Position numbers and translations under genes: made by a program | Assembly: GCA_905233775.1 (NCBI GenBank) | Contig: CAJOEB010000058.1 | Span: 1 to 5,622, forward strand | Direction of reading: 5' to 3' | Length of the DNA stretch: 5,622 bases | DNA from: an uncultured Alphaproteobacteria bacterium | GTDB lineage: Bacteria; Pseudomonadota; Alphaproteobacteria; UBA3830 | The notes under the pieces: generated by a model | The model's input: only the letters and a program-made list of their open reading frames with translations | Database searches by the model: none | Told to the model about the DNA's origin: nothing | Shown here: positions 1-5,166 of the stretch, in pieces | How the letters are laid out: each line of letters starts with the position of its first letter | How positions within the stretch are numbered: position 1 is the stretch's first letter

Positions 1-123
1 ACGACTACTACAAAAACTTTGACGAGAGTCCACGTCTGAAAAAGTATGCAGACTCTCCACATGACTTGCTTCCGCAGAAACAGTCATAATTAGCCCTAAG
101 AGGCTGAAAATTGAATGTTTCAT
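1..123 (-). CDS. N-terminus of an exported protein, cut by the window edge
   Basis: An ATG at 123-121 on the minus strand opens a frame that stays open for 41 codons to the left edge, so only the N-terminus is visible. It begins MKHSIFSLLGLIMTVSAEAS, which is a typical Sec signal peptide: a lysine near the start, a hydrophobic core of about ten residues, and a probable signal peptidase I site after AEA at residues 17-19. A Shine-Dalgarno (GAAAGGA) sits about 7 bases upstream of the ATG. Third codon positions are mostly A or T, as in the other genes here, whereas the competing plus-strand frame over the same bases (ending at 89) is richer in G/C at that position and has no visible start. The visible mature part is rich in Ser and His and has one Cys. 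I do not recognise the family. It is the third gene in this window with an export signal. Confidence 0.62.
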   Translation of the reverse strand, partial: MKHSIFSLLGLIMTVSAEASHVESLHTFSDVDSRQSFCSSR

Positions 124-351
124 AATATTTTCCTTTCAATATTTTTTTATTTTTATTAGAATTTTTTAAATAGAATTAATTGGAGTGCAGAAAAACTCTG
201 CTTTTTATGATATTTTTTGGGATTTTCAGCTAAAAATTAAGAATATCTGTGACTAATTCCATTATCAGAGTAGCACATTTAACGAAAAAGTCAAGAAAAA
301 TCTTTAAATTTTAATAAAAACCATTAAAATACAATGTGTTATACAAAGATT
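124..351. other. AT-rich intergenic region with one small hairpin
   Basis: I see no credible gene in this stretch; every frame is broken by stops at short intervals. It must hold the promoter of the exported minus-strand gene starting at 123, but the A/T runs make any -10/-35 choice arbitrary. A 5-bp hairpin, GCAGA (187-191) and TCTGC (197-201), is followed on the plus strand by five T residues (202-206). It looks like a very short intrinsic terminator reading rightwards, but no plus-strand gene lies upstream of it. The stretch next to 352 does not preserve a readable remainder of the truncated acetyltransferase. Confidence 0.5.
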
Positions 352-540
352 CTATTTATAGAAATTGTCAGGTTCTGCGCAGCCGCCGTTATCATTTTGA
401 TATTTTGCATCAATTGTTTTCGCAGTAATCGGAAAAGAACCGAATCTTCCGCCGCTCCATTTTATATAAGTTTCTTCATCTTTGAGCCATGTGCTAATTA
501 GATCAGCATCACAGCTTTTATAGGGGCTCAATCGGATCAT
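352..540 (-). pseudogene. Truncated GNAT N-acetyltransferase (N-terminal third only)
   Basis: The 62-residue product starts MIRLSPYKSCDADLISTW and continues with KDEETYIKWSGGRF and FPITAKTI. This is the recognisable N-terminus of a GNAT acetyltransferase (the type beginning like IRPYKPCDAxxIVSWIKDExxFxxWS). Such enzymes normally have about 140-160 residues and transfer an acetyl group from acetyl-CoA. Here a TAG stop at 354-352 ends the frame just before the central beta strands and the acetyl-CoA binding motif (R/QxxGxG/A), so the product should have no acetyltransferase activity. No clear continuation is visible in the other minus-strand frames below 352, so the 3' part seems to have been lost rather than shifted by one lesion. 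The start is supported by a GAGAGAGA Shine-Dalgarno about 5 bases upstream and by a plausible promoter. Family assignment is from memory of the N-terminal pattern. Confidence 0.66.
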
Positions 541-565
541 TTAATCTCTCTCAATTTTTGCCTTT

Positions 566-595
566 ATTGTAAACATTATTGATGTTTTCATTCAA
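566..595 (-). promoter_or_regulatory. Candidate sigma-70 promoter for the truncated GNAT gene
   Basis: On the minus strand, TTGAAT (595-590) and TACAAT (571-566) are 18 bases apart. They match the -35 consensus at 4 of 6 and the -10 consensus at 5 of 6. The -10 box lies about 25 bases upstream of the ATG at 540, leaving room for the GAGAGAGA Shine-Dalgarno. The gene may therefore still be transcribed although it is truncated. Confidence 0.4.
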
Positions 596-624
596 TTAAA
601 AAGCCTACCGAAGCACTAGGATAA

Positions 625-654
625 TTAACACTTTCCTCGACATTATGTTATAAT
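625..654 (+). promoter_or_regulatory. Candidate sigma-70 promoter for the Rpn-led gene cluster
   Basis: TTAACA (625-630) matches the -35 consensus at 5 of 6, and a perfect TATAAT lies at 649-654 after an 18-base spacer. The -10 box is 29 bases upstream of the ATG at 684, and an AGGGAG Shine-Dalgarno at 671-676 sits 7 bases before that start. This is the best-looking promoter in the window. It probably drives the three plus-strand genes from 684 to 3909, since no comparable promoter is obvious between them. Confidence 0.6.
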
Positions 655-683
655 GAGCACATGAATTATAAGGGAGCATTTAT

Positions 684-1631
684 ATGAGTGAAACAACTCT
701 TTTGGATATACAATCGGACTACATTTTTAAGAGAGTTTTTGGCATAGAGAAAAACAAAGAGCTCCTTATTTCTTTGATCAATTCGATTTTGAAAGGCAAT
801 CCGCATGTCACGAATCTCGAAATCAGAAACAGTGAAATCTCAAAAATTTTCAAGAACAATCTGACGATTCATTTGGATATCAAAGCCGAGATAAATCCGC
901 AGGAGTTTGTCGACATCGAAATTCAGGTTCGCGACACGGGCGAAATTATTGAGAGGGCGGTTCAGTACCTGGCCGAGATGCTCACCGTGAATTGTCGAAA
1001 ACTAACGGAAGAAGAGATGAAAGCCGGTCGGAAACAGACCTATAAGTATCCGAAAGTTATCGGAATTTGGATTATGGGCGAGAATGTTACTGACCGTGAA
1101 GACGCAGTAAATGAGGCATGTTTGGCTTTTCCTCCAACCGAACGAGATGAGTATCAGATCATAATTGATAAACTACGTATTTTCTTTGTTGAGTTGCAGA
1201 AGTTTCATCCGAAACACGTTGATCGAAAAAATATGCTTGATGTGTGGATGTCGTTTTTGAAAAATCCGTTGAATGATGAAATCCAAAGTGTTCCAGAGGT
1301 ACAAAAAGCACTCGATACATTAAAGGAAATCAGTGCCGATGAAAATGAGCGAGAAATTTACATGTTGCGCCAACATACAGAATTCGGATATATCAGCGAA
1401 AAAAATGTCGCCGTAGAAAAAGCTCATAAAAGCGGTATTGAAAAAGGAAAGGCTGAAGGCGAGAAGATCGGTATCGAAAAAGGAAAAGCCGAGGAGCGAG
1501 CAAAAGCCGATGCTGAAAGAATGAAAATGATTAAAAATATGATAGAAACAGGATTGTCAGTCGAGCAAGTCAGTAAAATTAGCGGTTTACATATCGATGA
1601 AATTAAGAAACTAACAAATTTAAATAGCTAA
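684..1631 (+). CDS. Rpn family PD-(D/E)XK nuclease / putative transposase
   Basis: This 315-residue protein has the layout of the Rpn (recombination-promoting nuclease, YhgA-like/PDDEXK_2) family. The N-terminus (LDIQSDYIFKRVFG, then ENKELLISLINSIL-like text) is the family hallmark of a conserved D-x-x-F-K motif and a helix. The nuclease core follows: Asp65 in HLDIKAE and Glu79-x-Gln81 in DIEIQV, the metal-binding D...ExQ variant of the PD-(D/E)XK motif. The central region (about 95-225) contains a VIGIWIMG strand. The C-terminal tail from about residue 240 is charged and carries two copies of GIEKGKAE (251-258 and 263-270). It ends in a small helix-turn-helix-like ETGLSVEQVSKISGLHIDEI, also usual for the family. 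Known members make RecA-independent DNA breaks and promote recombination. An AGGGAG Shine-Dalgarno supports the start. It ends 26 bases before the exported peptidase gene, so the two may be co-transcribed. The catalytic residues look intact. Confidence 0.9.
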   Translation: MSETTLLDIQSDYIFKRVFGIEKNKELLISLINSILKGNPHVTNLEIRNSEISKIFKNNLTIHLDIKAEINPQEFVDIEIQVRDTGEIIERAVQYLAEMLTVNCRKLTEEEMKAGRKQTYKYPKVIGIWIMGENVTDREDAVNEACLAFPPTERDEYQIIIDKLRIFFVELQKFHPKHVDRKNMLDVWMSFLKNPLNDEIQSVPEVQKALDTLKEISADENEREIYMLRQHTEFGYISEKNVAVEKAHKSGIEKGKAEGEKIGIEKGKAEERAKADAERMKMIKNMIETGLSVEQVSKISGLHIDEIKKLTNLNS

Positions 1632-1657
1632 TCATTTTTTTAACAAAAGAGAAAAAT

Positions 1658-2926
1658 ATGTTTAAAATAATATTGACGATATTGTTTGCACTGTCGATTT
1701 CTGAAATTAATGCTATCACGGCAATTAATGTTCAATTTTCAGATCAAGGTTATTGGTACGCAAAGGCTCTTAATAGCGATCCGGATCTTCCGAATGAAGC
1801 TTGTTCTTGGGCTTGCATGGATTCTATGGAATTAAAATCAAAAGCAGCTCTGGATTTCTTTCAGAATAAATTGCCGAAAGATTCTCCGGAATTAAATAAA
1901 TTGAAATTTTGGGCGTATTTTTGCGGCAAGGCTTTGGAAATTCCTGAAAGCGAAAAAGTGCAGTTGCAAAAAGACGCAAAATTAATTGAATCTACTCTAC
2001 AAAAACATGTCGAATTATTCGAATCAATCAAAAAATTCTGGGGAATAACAGCAAATACTCCTGTTTATGTTTTTCCTTCGAAGGTCAGCGATAAGCAAAA
2101 GATGGCTAACGCATTTTTTGTTACAAATTTTGGAGATGAGCATGGAATCAGTTCCGTTTTGTTGACTTGCCTTCCTCATTTCGGTGAAAAAATGTCGTTC
2201 GAAGATTATATGGGAATTATCGCGCATGAATTTTCGCACTCGATGTGCTCTGCAAACAATAAAGCATGTGTTGCAACAGGATTTAAAACGCTTGAAGACA
2301 GAATAGCAGAACTTCCATCGAAAAATGCGACAGTTGCAAGTTGGTGTCTCGATGAAACCATGGCAGTGGTTTTAGGAAATGGAATTTTTTGCGAAAAACT
2401 TTCCGGCAAGAGGCCAGAATTTAAAGGTTCAGAGTCTTGCGAGCCTGCAGGATTGGCGGCAGCAGTTTACGATCTGGTCTTGAAATATTTCGATTCTTCC
2501 AGAAGTATTGATGATGATTTTCTGAAAGAGTTCTTGAGAATTTTCGATGAACTTTATCCGAAAGCGTACATTGATCCAAACGTATGTCTGACGCATGTTT
2601 CTTTAATTATTCCGAATAATCTAAATGAACATGAAGTTTTTTCAGACATTTCTCAACAGTTTCATCCGTTTGAATTCAGTTGTGAGAGGTTCGATGAGCT
2701 CAATGAAAAAACAATAAAAGAAATTTCGCAAAGCAATAGTACGCTGCTGATTATCTTCGAAGATGAGAGTCAGCTAGAAAATATTGCACATTTTATTCCT
2801 GATTTTGATAAAATAAAACCTATCGACATTGTGCATGAAAATAAACGCACATATATTTTTCTGAAAACAGATAAAGATCATTCTTTTCAAGAAAGATTAA
2901 AAGAACTGATGACCGCAAAATTTTAA
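1658..2926 (+). CDS. Exported HEXXH zinc metallopeptidase, family unknown
   Basis: The 422-residue product starts with a signal peptide (MFKIILTILFALSISEINA), probably cleaved after Ala19. It contains a zinc-peptidase motif in MGIIAHEFSHSM, with His190, Glu191 and His194 as the HEXXH residues. About 40 residues later, CLDETMAVVLG offers Glu233 as a possible third ligand, which would make it a gluzincin with spacing loosely like M48-type enzymes. This third-ligand assignment is inference. The mature part has 11 cysteines (including 49, 53, 89, 171, 197, 204, 230, 245 and 261), suggesting disulfides and an extracytoplasmic location. The C-terminal segment (about 325-422) is separate, with beta-alpha text such as STLLIIFEDE and RTYIFLKTD, and I do not recognise it. 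An AAAGAG-like Shine-Dalgarno precedes the ATG. The next gene, also exported, starts 11 bases downstream, so a shared operon is very likely. Substrate unknown; no S-layer, pilus or phage partner is visible. Confidence 0.8.
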   Translation: MFKIILTILFALSISEINAITAINVQFSDQGYWYAKALNSDPDLPNEACSWACMDSMELKSKAALDFFQNKLPKDSPELNKLKFWAYFCGKALEIPESEKVQLQKDAKLIESTLQKHVELFESIKKFWGITANTPVYVFPSKVSDKQKMANAFFVTNFGDEHGISSVLLTCLPHFGEKMSFEDYMGIIAHEFSHSMCSANNKACVATGFKTLEDRIAELPSKNATVASWCLDETMAVVLGNGIFCEKLSGKRPEFKGSESCEPAGLAAAVYDLVLKYFDSSRSIDDDFLKEFLRIFDELYPKAYIDPNVCLTHVSLIIPNNLNEHEVFSDISQQFHPFEFSCERFDELNEKTIKEISQSNSTLLIIFEDESQLENIAHFIPDFDKIKPIDIVHENKRTYIFLKTDKDHSFQERLKELMTAKF

Positions 2927-2937
2927 GGAGAATTGAG

Positions 2938-3909
2938 ATGACTAACTTTTTGAAAATCATACTGTTAGTTACTGTTTTTTATGTTCAAAATATATCCGCC
3001 ATGACTTGGGAGCTCGCGAACAAAGCTGATCACAGATTCGTAATCTCATTTTTTCCTGAAAAAATATCTTCGGAGACGAGAGTTAATTCAGATATTTTTT
3101 GCAGAGCGGATTCCTTAAGAACTTTGCCCTCTGAACAGCAAAAATTATTTCGAAAATCAACCGGAGAAACGGAATCACAAAGAACATTCCAAAAATTCGG
3201 TTATGAATTCGTTTATTCGCTTTTTAAATATGCTGAAGAAGAGTCAGCTGACGAATCTGAAGAATTAAATCTCGTGCTTGATGATCAGAGACTTGTTTGT
3301 GAAGGCACTCCTACTGAAATGTCTTGCGAAGAATTAAATGAAATTATCAAAATGAAAAATGTGATTTTTTACACGGGCGCAGGAATTTCCGCAGCAGCGG
3401 TTCCGACAATGAACGTTTTGCTGAACGCTCTGAAAATTTCAAAAGATTTGGAAGAAGGCGATAAATTGCAGCATTATATTTCCGACGTTATATCTAATCC
3501 CGAAAAATATACGGAAATCTTGGGAGATTTTTTTGATCGCTGCGAAAAAGCGTTACCAACATTTGCGCATGTTTTACTGTCCGAATGCTCCAAAAAATTC
3601 AATCACCTACTTGTTACAGAGAATGTGGATCAACTTCATCAAAAATCAGGAATAGAACCAATTATTTTTGCCGGAAGCGATAGATACAGCAGTGATGAAA
3701 GAATTACAGCACTGGTGAAAGAAGCCGATTACATTGTTACAATCGGGCTCAACTCAGATGAAAGTGGATTTTTAAAATTTTATAAAGCGCAGAATCCGAA
3801 AGGAAAAATTATCTCGATAAATCTTGCTCAAACAAATTATCTATCAAATGAGGATTTTTATTTAGAAGGAGATATACAAAAACTTGCCAAAAAGATTTTT
3901 GAATTATAG
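2938..3909 (+). CDS. Exported sirtuin-like protein lacking zinc module and catalytic His
   Basis: This 323-residue protein has a signal peptide (MTNFLKIILLVTVFYVQNISA, likely cleaved after Ala21) and an unrecognised region (about 22-135). A Sir2-like Rossmann domain follows. Visible sirtuin motifs are FYTGAGIS (144-151), ALPTFAH (205-211, like the PNxAH motif), LLVTENVDQLHQKSG (224-238, like TQNIDxLHxxAG), a YIVTIG strand (265-270), KIISINL (290-296), and a terminal GDIQKLAKKI helix. In active sirtuins about 50 residues follow the xLHxxAG motif and carry the catalytic HG and four zinc-binding cysteines. Here the text goes straight to PIIFAGSD (241-248), which best aligns with the strand after the zinc module (PxVVxFGE). 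The P-D-F-R residues after GAGIS are also changed (AAAVPTMN). It could bind NAD or ADP-ribose, but NAD-dependent deacylation is unlikely. An AAGGAG Shine-Dalgarno overlapping the previous stop supports the start and translational linkage with the peptidase gene. Confidence 0.78.
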   Translation: MTNFLKIILLVTVFYVQNISAMTWELANKADHRFVISFFPEKISSETRVNSDIFCRADSLRTLPSEQQKLFRKSTGETESQRTFQKFGYEFVYSLFKYAEEESADESEELNLVLDDQRLVCEGTPTEMSCEELNEIIKMKNVIFYTGAGISAAAVPTMNVLLNALKISKDLEEGDKLQHYISDVISNPEKYTEILGDFFDRCEKALPTFAHVLLSECSKKFNHLLVTENVDQLHQKSGIEPIIFAGSDRYSSDERITALVKEADYIVTIGLNSDESGFLKFYKAQNPKGKIISINLAQTNYLSNEDFYLEGDIQKLAKKIFEL

Positions 3910-3937
3910 CAATAAATAAAATTATTGTTGCATTTTT
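3909..3937 (+). terminator. Weak candidate intrinsic terminator after the sirtuin-like gene
   Basis: GCAATAA (3909-3915) can pair with TTGTTGC (3925-3931) in a 7-bp stem with one G-U pair and a 9-base loop, followed by ATTTTTA. It overlaps the last base of the stop codon at 3907-3909. The stem is poor in GC, so this is a possible rather than a firm terminator. The remaining bases up to the insertion element (3938-3996) contain no recognisable gene or site. Confidence 0.35.
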
Positions 3938-3996
3938 ATAATTTTGATAAAACAGCAAAAAGTAGTTTAGAATCGTTCTTGATGTATTTTAAATTT

Positions 3997-4013
3997 GGGT
4001 CTAGCCTAGCCTC
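3997..4013 (+). repeat. Left terminal inverted repeat of the IS1595-like element
   Basis: It reads GGGTCTAGCCTAGCCTC and matches the reverse complement of 4686-4702 at 12 of 17 positions, with the first eight bases matching at seven. The three bases outside it (TTT) also mirror the outer AAA of the right end, so the true end may lie a few bases further left. The transposase stop codon (4008-4006) falls inside it. Confidence 0.6.
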
Positions 4014-4660
4014 TTTTTTTCTTTTGCCAGAAGAGGGAAGCTACAAGATCCCCAAAATTTTCCTCTCTATGGTTAAATTTACACTCAGTCTCCTTTAAAT
4101 GCAACAGGAACTTTTCATCACTTAAGCCGTTGAACTTAGCGAACCGTCTTTTCGCATAGCTCCAGAATGACTCTATGCCGTTAACGTGAGATTTCCCTCG
4201 TGCGAATTCATTTTCTCATGGTGAAAGACCCGATAGTGATTGTAACCGTTCAAAATCAAACCGTCATAAGCCTTCCAACCATCGTTGATCCTTCGAGGAT
4301 TTTCCCTTGAATAATCGGCATCAATTCTTCTCGAGAGCAATTGGGAACGACCGTTACAAAGACTTTCCCATTTCGTTTTAAAAGTCCGAAAACCGGCGCC
4401 TTTCCAGCCGCTCCTCGTCCTCGTTTCCCTCTGATCCTGCGGGCTCCAAAATAGCTTTCATCTAACTCAAATTCGCCTGATTCTTTCCTTTCTTTAGCTA
4501 ATGAATGCTCAAATATCAACCTCCGAAACTCATTGTAATAGCTATTAATTGTTTTGCGATTTAATTTCAGAATTTTTGCAGTTGAACTTGCCGTTATGTC
4601 CTCACTAAAACATTCTATTATTTTTTTGATCTTATATCTGATCAATCTGCTGTATCTCAC
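4006..4660 (-). pseudogene. IS1595-family (ISXO2-like) transposase with two frame shifts
   Basis: This DDE transposase would cut and join DNA at the element's ends. The first segment (4660-4256, GTG start) encodes 134 residues. It has an N-terminal helix-turn-helix-like part (ITASSTAKILKLNRKTIN), then FELDESYFG with the first catalytic Asp, a basic KRGRGAAGK stretch and PVFGLLKRNGKV. After GST (about 4284) the family sequence continues in another frame as DGWKAYDGLILNGYNHYRVF, with the second Asp at 4283-4281. After HHEK (4210-4217, at a run of A on the coding strand) it shifts again into NEFARGKSHVNGIESFWS, with the final catalytic Glu in GIES, ending FWQKKKRG at TAG 4008-4006. The first lesion also seems to lack about three residues between GST and DGW, so it looks like deletion. 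The second could be a one-base loss in a homopolymer. All catalytic acids survive, spread over three frames, so decay is fairly recent, or one lesion is a sequencing error. Confidence 0.87.
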
Positions 4661-4685
4661 GCCTTATACCATACTTCATTACCTC

Positions 4686-4702
4686 GATGATGGTCTAGAG
4701 CC
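4686..4702 (-). repeat. Right terminal inverted repeat of the IS1595-like element
   Basis: Read on the minus strand it is GGCTCTAGACCATCATC, the imperfect partner of the left repeat at 3997-4013 (12 of 17 positions). It lies upstream of the transposase start and directly abuts the Toprim fragment that begins at 4705. Confidence 0.6.
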
Positions 4703-4893
4703 AAATGATTTTATGCGCTGACAACGACTGCTATCACGAAAACAGATTTAATCCAGGAATTGAGAAAGCGAAAGAAGCTGCAGTTGCAACTGGTTCAAAG
4801 GTAGTAATTCCTTGTTTTAAAGATACATCTTCGAAGCCTACTGATTTCAATGATTTGTTCATTAGAGATATTGCTGAAAAATCAGATACTTAA
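4703..4893 (+). pseudogene. C-terminal fragment of a Toprim-domain (primase-type) protein
   Basis: The readable frame begins at an ATG at 4705 but starts in the middle of a Toprim fold: ILCADND (residues 2-8) is the conserved strand with the metal-binding DxD. It continues with NPGIEKAKEAAVATGSKV and ends with KPTDFNDLF (44-52), as in Toprim domains of mobile-element primases and conjugative DNA-processing proteins. The upstream half of Toprim, with its catalytic Glu, and any primase or helicase domain are absent. In-frame sequence upstream runs into a stop inside the insertion element. So the ATG is most likely an internal Met codon, and the gene lost its 5' part at the element's right end. 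No matching 5' half is visible to the left of the element. A short peptide could still be made, but Toprim activity is not expected. The stop at 4891-4893 looks near the natural C-terminus. Confidence 0.72.
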
Positions 4894-4971
4894 AGGCTGT
4901 CAGCAAAAATGGACGCCGTACGGAAATAAGAAAGTTTATGTTATATCAGGCAAAATTTTGTTGGGGTAGAA
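4894..4971. promoter_or_regulatory. Leader of the DUF2924 operon with two perfect palindromes
   Basis: This 78-base gap holds CCGTACGG (4916-4923) and CAAAATTTTG (4951-4960), both perfect palindromes, the second just upstream of the GGGG-containing Shine-Dalgarno for the gene at 4972. A TTATAT/TATGTT -10-like element lies between them (4937-4946), without a convincing -35. The palindromes could be operator or recombinase binding sites; this is inference from symmetry and position only. One frame (4892-4970) is also open through the gap, but it has no start of its own. Confidence 0.25.
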
Positions 4972-5166
4972 ATGCATAACACAGATAATAAAAAGATCTC
5001 CAAATCGGCAATATTAGCGCGATTGATTTACAAAGCGATTGTTAGGTATGTAAAAGCGAAAAAGTCTACAAATACAGCGAGAAACTTGAAATTCGACCTT
5101 GACTTTAATCGCGTTTGGAGAGGTAATATTCAGGAATTAGTTGACCCATTGGAGAAAAATAAATGA
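4972..5166 (+). CDS. Small basic protein of unknown function upstream of DUF2924
   Basis: It encodes 64 residues with a basic, probably helical N-terminal half (ISKSAILARLIYKAIVRYVKAKK, about 9-31) and a more acidic tail (FDLDFNRVWRGNIQELVDP). There is no signal peptide, membrane segment, cysteine cluster or motif that I recognise. A purine-rich GGGGTAGAA lies just before the ATG and can serve as a ribosome binding site. Its TGA stop overlaps the ATG of the DUF2924 gene by four bases (ATGA), a layout typical of translational coupling, so it is very likely a real gene working with its neighbour. The basic helix could bind nucleic acid, but that is a guess. Confidence 0.65.
   Translation: MHNTDNKKISKSAILARLIYKAIVRYVKAKKSTNTARNLKFDLDFNRVWRGNIQELVDPLEKNK

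Larger units (their letters stand above)
3997..4702 (-). mobile_element. IS1595-family insertion sequence (ISXO2/IS1016-like), decayed
   Basis: The element of about 706 bp is bounded by imperfect inverted repeats: GGGTCTAGCCTAGCC at the left end and, on the opposite strand, GGCTCTAGACCATCA at the right end. It contains one transposase gene on the minus strand, whose stop lies inside the left repeat region. Length and single-gene layout fit the small IS1016-type members of the IS1595 family, which normally make 8-bp target duplications. With these ends the flanks TTAAATTT and AAATGATT are not a convincing duplication. The symmetry continues 4 bases outward (ATTTGG on both sides). If the ends are placed at 3993 and 4706, the flanks TATTTTAA and GATTTTAT share ATTTTA, matching at 6 of 8 positions. 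The transposase is broken, so this copy is probably immobile on its own. Confidence 0.78.

Noticed and set aside
3..89. Plus-strand frame that could be the C-terminus of a gene (DYYKNFDESPRLKK... to a TAA at 87-89)
   Set aside because: Its third codon positions are much richer in G/C than other genes here, it has no visible start, and the opposite strand carries a Shine-Dalgarno, ATG and signal peptide over the same bases. It remains the alternative reading.
187..206. Hairpin plus T-run as an intrinsic terminator
   Set aside because: The stem has only 5 bp, and no supported plus-strand gene ends upstream of it.
241..247. CRISPR array, tRNA or other RNA gene anywhere in the window
   Set aside because: No regularly spaced repeats and no cloverleaf or conserved tRNA arm sequence were seen on either strand in any of the gene-free stretches.
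661..687. Eight-codon upstream frame (MNYKGAFI) ending across the Rpn start in an ATGA overlap
   Set aside because: It starts only seven bases after the -10 box, so it has no ribosome binding site, and it spans the Shine-Dalgarno of the Rpn gene; probably chance.
2024..2409. Two minus-strand open frames (2239-2024 and 2409-2206)
   Set aside because: Both lie inside the exported peptidase gene, have no recognisable domains and are antisense shadows.
2938..3909. SIR2-type anti-phage defence protein
   Set aside because: Defence SIR2 proteins act in the cytoplasm to deplete NAD and keep catalytic residues; this one has a signal peptide and lacks the catalytic His region.
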